Assembly: GCA_902634555.1 (NCBI GenBank)
Contig: CACPKO010000003.1
Coordinates: forward strand, 1 to 64,000
Reading direction: 5' to 3'
Source of the DNA: Actinomycetota bacterium
GTDB taxonomy: Bacteria > Actinomycetota > Acidimicrobiia > Acidimicrobiales > MedAcidi-G1
DNA: 64,000 nucleotides
In this document: in pieces, positions 29,259 through 38,900 of the stretch
How the letters are laid out: every line of letters begins with the position of its first letter
Numbering within the stretch: the stretch's first letter is position 1
Notes under the pieces: model-generated
What the model was told of the DNA's origin: nothing
Seen by the model: only the letters and a program-made list of their open reading frames with translations
Databases searched by the model: none
Position numbers and translations under genes: made by a program

Positions 29259-30173
29259 ATGAAACGCTCGTGGGCTTCTTTAGAAGAATTTGAACAGTTC
29301 TTGGATAATGGCGGAATTGTTGAACCGGTTGATGATATGCCCAGAGAATATCGTCAAGCTGTTTTTGATTTCATAGAGATGCACGCAAACAGTGAACTTA
29401 TGGGTGGTTTAACAGAACGAGATTGGATACCCAAAGCACCGGGGTTACGACACAAAATGTCGGTCATAGCCAAAACACAAGATGAAATAGGGCACGCTCA
29501 CCTCTTATATATGGTTGCCGCAGACTTAAAAATAAAAACACGTGAAGAAATGATGCAAGATCTATTCGCTGGAAAAAGCAAATTCCATAATGTGTTTCAT
29601 TACCGAGCTAAAACCTGGGGAGATCAAGTAGCAATTGCTTTTCTTGTAGATGCGGCTGCTCTTGTCAGCCAACAGGCAGTCTTTAAGAACTGTTCATATG
29701 GCCCTTACAAAAGAATCCTCAGACGGATCATTGCAGAAGAAGGTTTTCATCTTCGTTTTGGTGAAGAGTCTGTGCTGCGTATCGCTGAAGGAACAGAGGT
29801 TCAAAGAAGCATGTTTCAAGAGTCAATCAATGACTGGTGGTGGCCCGCCCTTCAACTATTTGGGCCAGATTCAAAACCCAATGATTTATTACTGAGGTGG
29901 CATATAAAGTCTGAACGAAATGAAATATTACGAGATAGATGGATACAAAAATTTGTTCCACTTCTTCAAGGGTATGGATTTACTATCCCGGATTCAGGAT
30001 TAAGAAGAAATGAAGAGAAAGATCGATGGGAAATAGGCCCCATTGACTGGGAGCCATTAAAACAAACGATGGTTATGGGGGGGCCAGATTCTGCTCGACG
30101 TATTTCTGAAGCATCAGATAGTTGGGATAAAACAGGTTGGGTGCGCGAGGCCTTAGAGAAGGTCTCAGTATGA
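29259..30173 (+). CDS. paaA: 1,2-phenylacetyl-CoA epoxidase subunit PaaA
   Basis: KTQDEIGHAHLLYMVAADL, RRIIAEEGFHLRFGEE di-iron ligand motifs; operon context. Confidence 0.93.
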   Translation: MKRSWASLEEFEQFLDNGGIVEPVDDMPREYRQAVFDFIEMHANSELMGGLTERDWIPKAPGLRHKMSVIAKTQDEIGHAHLLYMVAADLKIKTREEMMQDLFAGKSKFHNVFHYRAKTWGDQVAIAFLVDAAALVSQQAVFKNCSYGPYKRILRRIIAEEGFHLRFGEESVLRIAEGTEVQRSMFQESINDWWWPALQLFGPDSKPNDLLLRWHIKSERNEILRDRWIQKFVPLLQGYGFTIPDSGLRRNEEKDRWEIGPIDWEPLKQTMVMGGPDSARRISEASDSWDKTGWVREALEKVSV

Positions 30174-30640
30174 GTATAGAAATTGCGGTTTCAGTTCAAG
30201 ATATTCATGCAGCTGTAGAGACGGTAAATGATCCTGAATATCCAGGAATCTCAATAGTTGATTTAGGGCTCCTTGAGAATGTAAAAGTAAATGAAATAGG
30301 CGAAGTAGTTATTGAACTCATTCCAACTTTTTCTGGCTGCCCGGCATTACAAATGATCGCTCAAGACGTTCGTGAAGTTACAGAAAAATTATCGGGAGTG
30401 AAGAAAGTCGATGTGGTTTGGTTAAATAGCCCTGTATGGAATGTCAATCGAGTTACCGCAAAAGCAGAAAAAGATTTGGCAGAAAAATTCATTGTTGCCG
30501 TGCAAATACAGGATCGAAAAGTCGAATGTCCAAGATGTCAATCTGAAACAACTATAAAGTCACATTTTGGCCCCAGTAGATGTAGATCTGTACATGTGTG
30601 CTCGGGGTGTAATGAAATCGTTGAAACACTCCGGGATTGA
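30170..30640 (+). CDS. paaD: PaaD, 1,2-phenylacetyl-CoA epoxidase accessory protein
   Basis: VNDPEYPGISIVDLGLL, PTFSGCPALQMIA (MIP18/DUF59 fold), C-terminal CPRCQSE...SVHVCSGC; ATGA overlap with paaA. Confidence 0.9.
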   Translation: MSIEIAVSVQDIHAAVETVNDPEYPGISIVDLGLLENVKVNEIGEVVIELIPTFSGCPALQMIAQDVREVTEKLSGVKKVDVVWLNSPVWNVNRVTAKAEKDLAEKFIVAVQIQDRKVECPRCQSETTIKSHFGPSRCRSVHVCSGCNEIVETLRD

Positions 30641-30642
30641 AT

Positions 30643-30924
30643 ATGCGTATTTACGAAGTTTTCCTTAAGGCAGATGGAAAAGAAGAGTTTCGTCATGCTG
30701 GAAGTATTGAAGCGCCTACGGACGAACTCGCTTTAGTTCTGGCTCGAGAGAATTATGCAAGACGAGCGGAAGGCACTCATATGTGGGTAGTTGATCGCGA
30801 GAACATTTGTGTTAGCGAAGATGGTTTCATTGACGCGAATTTAAATAAGCCTCACCGTCACAATGATGGAGAAAGAGTAGCAAAGTGGAGAAAATCACAA
30901 CGAAATAAGAAGAGTGATGATTAA
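30643..30924 (+). CDS. paaB: 1,2-phenylacetyl-CoA epoxidase subunit PaaB
   Basis: MRIYEVFLKADGKEEFRHAGSIEAPTDELALVLARENYARRAEGTHMWVV. Confidence 0.92.
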   Translation: MRIYEVFLKADGKEEFRHAGSIEAPTDELALVLARENYARRAEGTHMWVVDRENICVSEDGFIDANLNKPHRHNDGERVAKWRKSQRNKKSDD

Positions 30925-31666
30925 GTCAGTTTTGCCCTCTGAGATAAAAGAGTATTTATTAGCTTTTGCTGACGATGAACATTTAATGGGACAACAACAT
31001 ACGGAATGGATAGGTATTGCCCCGTTTTTAGAAGAAGATATGGCGTTTGCCAGTATCGGTCAAGACGAGTTAGGGCATGCATCAATGTTGTATGCCCTAA
31101 TATTGGAGGACTCTTCTGAAATTGATGCCTTTATATTTAATCGCAAACCCGAAGAATGGCGTTCTTGTCAACTAGTTGAATCAAACCATCGAAATTGGGA
31201 AGAAGCCTTGATACGGCATTGGTGTTACGACATGGCTGAAGATTTGCGCTGGGAGCTTTTTAGAGAGTCTTCGCTTCCCGAACTGGTTTTAATTTCAGAG
31301 CGGGCGCTTAAAGAAGAGAAGTATCATCGACAGCACGCAGATGCATTAGTTGAAAACCTACTTACAGTTCCTGCTAGTCAATCTCGGTTGACGAAAGCCT
31401 TAGAAGAAATAGTCCCTGAAGTTGTGGAATTATTCTCTTCAATCCCGGGTGAAACAGAAGCAATATCTTCTGGATTAGTTTCAGGAAAGTATTGTGACGT
31501 GTTCTCAACTTGGCGGTCACGAGTTGAAAACCGGTTTGGAACTTTAGATTCAAAGTTGTTTACGACTAGTGATCATCAGAGTCGAACAAAAAGGCATTCA
31601 GATTTTGGTCCGTTGTATGGAAGGATACGTGAGGTCTTCTTACTGGACCCTAAAGCGGTTTGGTGA
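30917..31666 (+). CDS. paaC: 1,2-phenylacetyl-CoA epoxidase subunit PaaC
   Basis: LAFADDEHLMGQQHTEWIGIAPFLEEDMAFASIGQDELGHA; last gene of the overlapping paa operon. Confidence 0.92.
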   Translation: MIKSVLPSEIKEYLLAFADDEHLMGQQHTEWIGIAPFLEEDMAFASIGQDELGHASMLYALILEDSSEIDAFIFNRKPEEWRSCQLVESNHRNWEEALIRHWCYDMAEDLRWELFRESSLPELVLISERALKEEKYHRQHADALVENLLTVPASQSRLTKALEEIVPEVVELFSSIPGETEAISSGLVSGKYCDVFSTWRSRVENRFGTLDSKLFTTSDHQSRTKRHSDFGPLYGRIREVFLLDPKAVW

Positions 31667-31676
31667 ATCCAAACTT

Positions 31677-32108
31677 TCAGCACTGTGCATTCGTAAATGA
31701 ATTCAGAGCAGCCGCTCCACTTAAAAGGGGTCGGAGTTGAGTATTGAGGCTTCGTTGAGCAGCAACAGGGACTTTAGAAGCATCTATCCACCCAAGTTGT
31801 TCTACCTGCAAAGATTGGACCTCCAAAATATGTAAGTAATCCCAAACCGCACCTTCAATCTGACGGGGTGCCAAGCTGACAAGATTACGGGCTAATCCAA
31901 GGTGCTGATTCCAGGAGCGGCCGTTCAACTCAGGATTACCAGTGTTGTGGTCAATAAGTTCAACATTGCGATACAAAGTACAAAAAACGGCCAGCCCTTC
32001 TGCCGTAGTTGTTACGTCTGGAGGGAGGCTAATTGAACTAGAACTACAGGACCCAATGGCCAGCAAAAGTAAAGTAGCTAGTCCTATTCGTAGCTTCTTC
32101 GCGAACAA
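31677..32108 (-). CDS. Putative lipoprotein, function unknown
   Basis: Signal plus lipobox-like LLLAIGSCSSSS; no recognised domain. Confidence 0.65.
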   Translation of the reverse strand: MFAKKLRIGLATLLLLAIGSCSSSSISLPPDVTTTAEGLAVFCTLYRNVELIDHNTGNPELNGRSWNQHLGLARNLVSLAPRQIEGAVWDYLHILEVQSLQVEQLGWIDASKVPVAAQRSLNTQLRPLLSGAAALNSFTNAQC

Positions 32109-32112
32109 TTTT

Positions 32113-33423
32113 TTAACCCAACACAGTTCCGGTGCCGGCTACTGGTTTTCTGTTACGTGAGAAAGTTCCAAGATCAAGTGTTTCGTTGACCTTAGAACAG
32201 TGAACTTGAACAGGATCTGTGTCATGGTCGTGTCCTGATTCGCAGGCATATATTAACTCTTTCATGAGATGACCTATAAGAGGGGCATTTTTGAATTGAT
32301 TGCCACTAGTTCCACAGGCGATATAAAAACCCCCCAAGTCTGTTTTGTCATAAATAGGAGTCCAATCTGGAGTTACGTCATAAAGGCTGGCTAGCCCTGT
32401 TGGACGATTTGGTACAGAAACTTCTGGAACACGTTTCGCCAGTCGCCAAACAAGTGACTCCCAACTCTCAATTGATGGAGTAGGTGAGTCACTATCTGGG
32501 TCATCGATCCAAACAGCAGGGTCACAGTCTGCTTCTACTCCTCCTACGATCAGTGTGCCGCCAGGCTGAGGACGGCTATAGAAACCTAAATCAAGGTCAC
32601 CAACCATCACTGGGTTATCAATGAAGTTAAATTCTTCAGAAGCGGGTAAGGCATGAACTTCTTGACGCATCGCTCTCGTTGACATCTCCATGTTTTCACT
32701 GACACCGGCTAAATCATTTATATATGAACTCCAAGGTCCGGCGGCATTGATAACAATTGGAGATGCAATAATTTCCCCGTTACTTAGCTGCACTCCCAAG
32801 ACTCTGTTCTGAGATTTTTCGATGTCGACCACGGAAGTACGAAGAGAGACTTTTGCACCAAAATGGCGTGCCGCATCCATGAGATTTTGTGCGGCTAGTT
32901 GAGGGTCATCAATAAAACCTCCGCTCGGTACAAAGAAACCACCAAGTTTTCCTTTTGCGTTTTCAAAAAAGTGTTCATCATCTGGAAGGCTAGGAGGCCA
33001 AAAACGTCCATTATCAAACATCGGATATTTTTCAGACAAGTCATTTTCGCCCAGTTCTTCAAAAGGTATTCCTAATTCATTGAAGTGTTCTAAGTAAGAA
33101 GACCGATCAAAATCTGGTGGTTCTAAGAGAAGCATGCTGAGAGGATGAAATTGAGCTAATGGTCCATCTACGTAACCAAGGTGTTCTTCCCAAGCGTTCC
33201 ATCTGTGAAATGATTCCCAAGCAGCAACTACTCCAGAACGGGTTGAATAGTTGAACCGAATGAGAGCAGAGCTGGCACTTGTGGAGCCACCGCCAACTGA
33301 CTCGCCCTTATCAACAACAAGAACCGTTCGCCCTGAGCGTTGGAGCTCTAAAGCAATTGAAGCCCCCACTACACCTGCTCCGATAATTACTACATCTGTT
33401 TTAGAATTAGATTGCGTATTCAT
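32113..33423 (-). CDS. FAD-dependent oxidoreductase (DAO/sarcosine oxidase beta-like)
   Basis: DVVIIGAGVVGASIALELQRSG, VINAAGPWSSYIN, GFYIACGTSGNQFKNAPLIG. Confidence 0.9.
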   Translation of the reverse strand: MNTQSNSKTDVVIIGAGVVGASIALELQRSGRTVLVVDKGESVGGGSTSASSALIRFNYSTRSGVVAAWESFHRWNAWEEHLGYVDGPLAQFHPLSMLLLEPPDFDRSSYLEHFNELGIPFEELGENDLSEKYPMFDNGRFWPPSLPDDEHFFENAKGKLGGFFVPSGGFIDDPQLAAQNLMDAARHFGAKVSLRTSVVDIEKSQNRVLGVQLSNGEIIASPIVINAAGPWSSYINDLAGVSENMEMSTRAMRQEVHALPASEEFNFIDNPVMVGDLDLGFYSRPQPGGTLIVGGVEADCDPAVWIDDPDSDSPTPSIESWESLVWRLAKRVPEVSVPNRPTGLASLYDVTPDWTPIYDKTDLGGFYIACGTSGNQFKNAPLIGHLMKELIYACESGHDHDTDPVQVHCSKVNETLDLGTFSRNRKPVAGTGTVLG

Positions 33424-33449
33424 TAGTTAAGAGATTAGAAGACATTTCA

Positions 33450-34352
33450 TTATCTTGTTGCACCCGAAGTGTCTCTTATCCTGTCTTTTACTGGACGAGG
33501 CTCTTCACAGCGATCTAAGGCAGCTCCCCACGCAGGAGAGAAACCAAGAGCAAAGCGTAAAACTCTGATTAGAAGGTGTCCGCCAATGCGGGAACCCGGA
33601 ATGCTCCTGACTCCTACGGCTTTTCTTAGTTCCCTTGGAACAGTTGCGACAGCAGCGTAAAAGAGAATCTTGTAAGCGACTAAGACGAAGAAAGGAAGAG
33701 GCGGTCGAGCTAAAAATTTACGAGCTTCGCTTCCAGCAGGAGAACTATCAACCGAAGGGTGAATGGTCAGCCATGAAGATAATGATTTAGCTGTAGAAGG
33801 TAGTGGCTCTGCTCCAAGTAGAGAGCCAAGACGGGTTTGTTCCAGAACGTAAGCATCGGCTTCTTCTTCTGTCATTGGTCGAGATCCATAGACTCGGTAG
33901 GAAGTGAGGAAAGAGTCAATAAGGGCGTTGTGTACCCAAGCGGCAAGATCTGATTTGTCCGCAGAGTATTCTTTTCCACGATGAGAAATCCCCGACACAG
34001 GGCGATGAGCAAATCGAACGGCTCTAATAGCTTGATTGACTTCGGCCATAGAACCATACGCTGTTGCCGTTACATAAGATGCTGTTCGCGAAAGTCTTCC
34101 TAACGGATCTTGTTCATAACTTGAGTGGTCGCTAACTCCTGCAGCTACTTCAGGATGCGCAGCCTGTACAACTAAAGCTCTAATTCCACCAATAAAGGAC
34201 GCGACATCACTCATCACTAACCAAGTAATAGATTCAGGGCCAAAAAGGCCGGGATCTCTTGGATAGGCAAAAGTGTTCTCTAACGGATCTGGGGCATGGC
34301 TAAAAAGCTCAACAGCATTTTCAGTGATTCGGTCGCGCCAGTTAGTACTCAT
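33450..34352 (-). CDS. Oxygenase MpaB family protein (DUF2236)
   Basis: IGGIRALVVQAAHPEVAAGVSDHSSYEQDPLGRLSRTASYVTATAYG...AVRFAHRPVSG pattern typical of MpaB-like/DUF2236 proteins. Confidence 0.87.
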   Translation of the reverse strand: MSTNWRDRITENAVELFSHAPDPLENTFAYPRDPGLFGPESITWLVMSDVASFIGGIRALVVQAAHPEVAAGVSDHSSYEQDPLGRLSRTASYVTATAYGSMAEVNQAIRAVRFAHRPVSGISHRGKEYSADKSDLAAWVHNALIDSFLTSYRVYGSRPMTEEEADAYVLEQTRLGSLLGAEPLPSTAKSLSSWLTIHPSVDSSPAGSEARKFLARPPLPFFVLVAYKILFYAAVATVPRELRKAVGVRSIPGSRIGGHLLIRVLRFALGFSPAWGAALDRCEEPRPVKDRIRDTSGATR

Positions 34353-34370
34353 AATTATGCGAAATGTTTA

Positions 34371-35315
34371 TTACTCAGACTCAGTCGTTGAGGTTGCGGA
34401 TGGTTCTGTCGTAGATGAAGGTGTTTCTGTAGTTGTCGCTGGTGGTTCTGTCGTCGTTGTGGGAGGTTCTATGCCGTCGTTGCCTTCAGGAAGTACAAGA
34501 AATTCAATACGGCGATTCCTTTTCTTTCCTTCTTGGGTGATGTTGTCTGCGACAGGATCGTATTCTCCGTAACCGAGTGTTAGAAGTCTTTCAGGATCAA
34601 TACCACGAGCTACTAATTGCGACCGGACTGCTTCTGCTCTAAGAGTAGAAAGATTCAAATTTGCTACTTCATCGCCATCGCTATCGGTATGTCCAACTAT
34701 CTGCACACGAACCGTCACGTTAGTTGATAAGAAACTTGCGATTTGATCAAGGGTGGTAGCGGAATCTTCAGTGATCCGATCTCCACCACTTTCAAATTCA
34801 ATTGGGGCTCTCGCTGCTGCTTCGCTTAAACGCGCTTGTAGTAAAAGATCACTGAGTGCGGCTGGCAGTTCAGGAACAGTTTCCGTCTCTATTTCAATGA
34901 TGGCGGAAGCGGGAACAACTAACCGATTATCAACATTTACAACTCCTGATTGAGCTTGCGCCACTCTGCCAGCGGCTTCTTTTAGATCGCTACTGGGTAC
35001 CTGTCCTTCAAGAATTACATTCCAGTCAATAACTCTTACTTCAACGGTAGGAAGGCCGGCTTGAACCATGGCGCTCTGAACTTCAGATAGAAGACTTTGT
35101 TGCCCTTCTTCTGAATCTGGTCTGTTGCTTGCACCAATCGCGGCAATAATAAAAAAGATGACAATGACAGCAATAATTACAATGCCTCGCCTCTCTTGAA
35201 TGAGTTCTCTCAATCCACTTGATCTTCGATTAGGAGCAGAACGTCGCGGACCACCGAATGCTGGCCCAAAACTCCTATTTCCACTGTTGCGTGGATCTCT
35301 CATCCAATTAGTCAT
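34371..35315 (-). CDS. BON-like + OmpA-family C-terminal domain protein, single N-terminal TM, Thr-rich tail
   Basis: TM GIVIIAVIVIFFIIAAIG; BON-like segment VRVIDWNVILEGQVPSSDLKEAAGRVAQAQSGVVNVDNRL; OmpA core VQIVGHTDSDGDEVANLNLSTLRAEAVRSQLVARGID...NRRIEFLV. Confidence 0.85.
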   Translation of the reverse strand: MTNWMRDPRNSGNRSFGPAFGGPRRSAPNRRSSGLRELIQERRGIVIIAVIVIFFIIAAIGASNRPDSEEGQQSLLSEVQSAMVQAGLPTVEVRVIDWNVILEGQVPSSDLKEAAGRVAQAQSGVVNVDNRLVVPASAIIEIETETVPELPAALSDLLLQARLSEAAARAPIEFESGGDRITEDSATTLDQIASFLSTNVTVRVQIVGHTDSDGDEVANLNLSTLRAEAVRSQLVARGIDPERLLTLGYGEYDPVADNITQEGKKRNRRIEFLVLPEGNDGIEPPTTTTEPPATTTETPSSTTEPSATSTTESE

Positions 35316-35405
35316 TTAAATTCAATCTTCTTATAACGCAAACGTTACATAGCTATAAGCCTAGGTCGCACATGTTGTTACGTCAGATCTCTCTAGACTT
35401 TCATT

Positions 35406-36170
35406 ATGTCTAGTGAACAGCTTTCTGCAATCTTGTTAGCTTCCGACTGTGAAGAATCAATATTACAAGCTCTTGAATCAGGGGAAATGGATTTATTAGT
35501 TCCGGAACTCATGTTGCTGAGTATGGAACAAGATCCGATCCATAAACATAAAGATGTTCTCGCCCACACCATCGCAGTTGTATCTAAGACTGAGCCAGAA
35601 ATAACTGTTCGGTTAGGGGCGCTCTTCCATGACATAGGAAAACCTAAAACTCGCTCATTTGGACATGGGGGAGTTACTTTCCGACACCATGAAGTCGTGG
35701 GTTCACGAATGGCAAGAAAAAGGCTTGGGAAACTCGGATATTCAGAACAAGTCATAGACGATGTCGTAGAACTTGTACGTCTTTCTGGGCGATTTAAAGG
35801 ATATGCCGATGGATGGTCTGACTCTGCAGTACGTAGATATGCAAGAGACGCTGGCCCGCTATTAGGAAAATTAAACCATTTGATCCGATGCGATTGCACA
35901 ACACGAAATGCAAATAAGGCCCGAGGAGTTCAAGAAGCCATGGATGATCTTGAATGTCGAATCGCTGCTTTGGCAGAGGAAGATCGTCAAGCTGCTGAAC
36001 GCCCAGGACTTAACGGAGTGGAAGTAATGGAGTATCTTGATATTGGACCTGGGCCCGAGGTAGCTGAAGCACTCGCATATTTATTGGAGATAAAACGAAA
36101 CGAAGGAGATCTAGATATGAAAGAACTCCGAATTCGGCTTGATGCATGGTGGAAGTTACGAAATAAATAA
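35406..36170 (+). CDS. HD-domain protein homologous to the C-terminal part of CCA tRNA nucleotidyltransferase (nucleotidyltransferase head absent)
   Basis: DPIHKHKDVLAHTIAVV, LGALFHDIGKPKTRSFGHGGVTFRHHEVVGSRMARKRL, DSAVRRYARDAGPLLGKLNHLIRCDCTTRNANKA. Confidence 0.87.
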   Translation: MSSEQLSAILLASDCEESILQALESGEMDLLVPELMLLSMEQDPIHKHKDVLAHTIAVVSKTEPEITVRLGALFHDIGKPKTRSFGHGGVTFRHHEVVGSRMARKRLGKLGYSEQVIDDVVELVRLSGRFKGYADGWSDSAVRRYARDAGPLLGKLNHLIRCDCTTRNANKARGVQEAMDDLECRIAALAEEDRQAAERPGLNGVEVMEYLDIGPGPEVAEALAYLLEIKRNEGDLDMKELRIRLDAWWKLRNK

Positions 36171-36215
36171 TCTGGCGGACGTTGATTAGCTTAGAAAAAG
36201 AAAATAAGAGGAATT

Positions 36216-38759
36216 ATGAACACTGACCACGAGCTTCTTCTAGAAAAAATGACCCTAGAAGAAAAAGTTTCTCTAATGACAGGTAGAGGTATTTGGGATG
36301 CGAATCCAGTGGATCGTCTTGAAATACCTGCTTTGAAAGTAACAGATGGTCCGAACGGAGCACGCGGCGCAGGACTATTAGGAACGGGAATCCCTGCGCT
36401 TTGCATCCCCTGTGGTTCAGCATTGGGGGCGACATGGAATCCTTCTCTTATCGAGAAATTAGGTCAAGCGTTGGCTATGGAAACACGCGCTCGTGCTTGC
36501 CACGTTCTACTAGCCCCTACTGTGAATATTCATCGAACTCCTCTGGGGGGAAGGAATTTTGAATGCTATTCAGAAGACCCATATTTAACTGGCCGCATCG
36601 CAGTGAGTTTCATTAAGGGAGTCCAAAGCGAAAAAGTAGGGACAACAATCAAACATTTTGTGGCTAATGATTCTGAGTTTGAAAGACATAGCATCGACTC
36701 ACAAGTCCCTGAGCGGGCGTTAAGAGAGATATATCTGCGTCCTTTCGAAATGGCAGTCAAAGAAGCTGAACCTTGGGGAATTATGGGTTCCTACAACCGA
36801 GTTAACGGAACTTACGCCTGTGAAAACCCCAGATTATTAACAGAGATTCTTCGTGAAGAATGGGGTTTCACTGGAATAGTGGTTACAGATTGGTATGCCG
36901 CAAAGAGCACGACAGAGATGGCACAAGCAGGTTTAGATCTAGAGATGCCTGGGCCTGGGCGCTTCTATGGATCTCGTTTAGTTGAGGCGGTACAAAAAGG
37001 AGAAGTGTCAGAAGACGTCATCAATGAGGCAGTTAAGCGCCTTCTCCTTCTTCTTGAACGAACTAATGCATTTAGTGAGCCACTAAATCAAGATGAACAA
37101 ATGCTAGATGTAGAGGAACACAGGGAACTAGCAAGAACAGCATCTACTGAAGCGATGGTTCTTCTAAAAAACGACAATATTCTCCCATTCAAAATAGAAA
37201 ACATTTCTTCTTTAGCAGTGATTGGACCGAATGCTGCTGGGGCGATGCTTATGGGCGGGGGATCAGCATCTCTAGTGCCACAGTATGAAGTCACGCCCCT
37301 TGAAGCATTGGAAGCACGTTTAGCTGATCAGTGTGAAATCCATTATGAAATTGGTGCGATTACGGATAGGTCATCTCGCCCTGTTCCTAAGCGATTACTA
37401 ACCAATACTGACGGAAGTACAGGATTTAAGGTTGAATATTTCAACGGAGTGGCTTGGGAAGGGGAACCTTTTGCTGTACATACAGGGAAAAGTGGCCGGT
37501 TACTTACCCCGGAAGACCAATCGGGGGCCGATGAACTTGGATCCTTTTCTTTCCGGGCTACTGGTCAGCTTCATGCGGAAGTAGATGGGGAACATACGTT
37601 GACTCTTATTCAAGCCGGAAGGTCTCGAGTTTCAATAGACGGAGAAATAGTTCTTGATGGAATCACTGAACCTCCTCCCCAAGGAGAAGCCTTTTTTGGA
37701 ATGGGAAGTATAGAAATTGAAACTCCGATCTCTCTATCTGCTGGTGAATCAGTAGAGGTTATTGTTGAGTTCTCAAGTGAGAAAAGCGTATTTTTGCATG
37801 GAGTTCAACTTGGTCTTCAGTTCCCTGTGACTGGAGACTTAATTGAACAGGCAGTAAGTACTGCTGCTAAGTGTGATGCAGCGATCATCATCGTCGGAAC
37901 TAACGATGATTGGGAAACAGAAGGTCGTGATCGAGAATTCATGGAACTCCCAGGGGAGCAACCTGAACTAATTCGTCAAGTGTGTGCAGCAAATCCAAAT
38001 ACTGTTGTAGTCGTTAATTCTGGTTCAGCGGTGACCACTGACTGGGCTGAAGTAGCGCCGGCGATTCTCCAGACATGGTTCGGCGGGCAAGAAATGAGCC
38101 ATGCCTTAGTGGATGTTCTTTCTGGAGAGGAAGAACCAGGAGGACGACTTCCAAATTCTTGGCCGCATCGACTAGAAGATACTCCCGCATTTCTTAATTA
38201 CCCAGGCGAGGCTGGGGTCGTAAATTATGGAGAAGGAATATTTGTAGGTTACCGCTGGTACCAAGCTAGAGATATAGAAGTTGCGTACCCCTTTGGGCAC
38301 GGTTTGGGATACACCACTTTTGAGTGGGGAGAAGTAAATGTAAGCGGCGCTAAGACCATTAAAGCATTAGAAGATGGAGAGAAAATTTTTATTTCGCTTC
38401 CCATCACTAACGTGGGTAATCGCTTAGGTAGCGAAACAGTGCAGTGCTATGTGTCTCCAATTGGTCCTGTGTCGCTAAGACCTCCTCAAGAATTGAAAGG
38501 ATTCATCAAGGTAAAACTTCAACCAGGGGAAACAGCTGAAGCTCTTATTGAGTTGGATTACCGATCTTTCGCTGCATTTGATCCAGGCGACCCTGGTTAT
38601 GAATCTCGAAATCACCGTATTCCAGTTGCTGCAGGTGGGCACCACATCGGTCATCGTCCGGAATCAGGGTGGTTCATTGATCCAGGAAAATTTGAACTAA
38701 AGATAGGAACTTCCTCTGAAGAAATTTTGAAAGTTCTTCCTATAGACCTGTCTTTATAA
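36216..38759 (+). CDS. Glycoside hydrolase family 3 (beta-glucosidase-like) with PA14-like insert and fibronectin III-like C-terminus
   Basis: DGPNGARG, KHFVANDSEFERH, TGIVVTDWYAA nucleophile region, PA14-like FKVEYFNGVAWEGEP...GEHTLTLIQAGRSRVSIDGEIVLDG, PFGHGLGYTTFEW. Confidence 0.93.
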   Translation: MNTDHELLLEKMTLEEKVSLMTGRGIWDANPVDRLEIPALKVTDGPNGARGAGLLGTGIPALCIPCGSALGATWNPSLIEKLGQALAMETRARACHVLLAPTVNIHRTPLGGRNFECYSEDPYLTGRIAVSFIKGVQSEKVGTTIKHFVANDSEFERHSIDSQVPERALREIYLRPFEMAVKEAEPWGIMGSYNRVNGTYACENPRLLTEILREEWGFTGIVVTDWYAAKSTTEMAQAGLDLEMPGPGRFYGSRLVEAVQKGEVSEDVINEAVKRLLLLLERTNAFSEPLNQDEQMLDVEEHRELARTASTEAMVLLKNDNILPFKIENISSLAVIGPNAAGAMLMGGGSASLVPQYEVTPLEALEARLADQCEIHYEIGAITDRSSRPVPKRLLTNTDGSTGFKVEYFNGVAWEGEPFAVHTGKSGRLLTPEDQSGADELGSFSFRATGQLHAEVDGEHTLTLIQAGRSRVSIDGEIVLDGITEPPPQGEAFFGMGSIEIETPISLSAGESVEVIVEFSSEKSVFLHGVQLGLQFPVTGDLIEQAVSTAAKCDAAIIIVGTNDDWETEGRDREFMELPGEQPELIRQVCAANPNTVVVVNSGSAVTTDWAEVAPAILQTWFGGQEMSHALVDVLSGEEEPGGRLPNSWPHRLEDTPAFLNYPGEAGVVNYGEGIFVGYRWYQARDIEVAYPFGHGLGYTTFEWGEVNVSGAKTIKALEDGEKIFISLPITNVGNRLGSETVQCYVSPIGPVSLRPPQELKGFIKVKLQPGETAEALIELDYRSFAAFDPGDPGYESRNHRIPVAAGGHHIGHRPESGWFIDPGKFELKIGTSSEEILKVLPIDLSL

Positions 38760-38782
38760 ACGTACTAATCTCAAAGAAAAAC

Positions 38783-38896
38783 ACCGGGGAGCTCGGACCA
38801 CGATGCCGGGCTGAGAGGGTAGCTGTCGTCATACATTTTGATGGAGGTTCTACCGACCCGCCTGAACCTGAACTGGATAATGCCAGCGGAGGGAGA
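38783..38896 (+). ncRNA. TPP riboswitch (THI element)
   Basis: GCCGGGCTGAGAGGGTAGC...GACCCGCCTGAACCTGAACTGGATAATGCCAGCGGAGGGA, the classic THI-box consensus, ending just before the thiB ATG. Confidence 0.95.
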
Positions 38897-38900
38897 AAAA

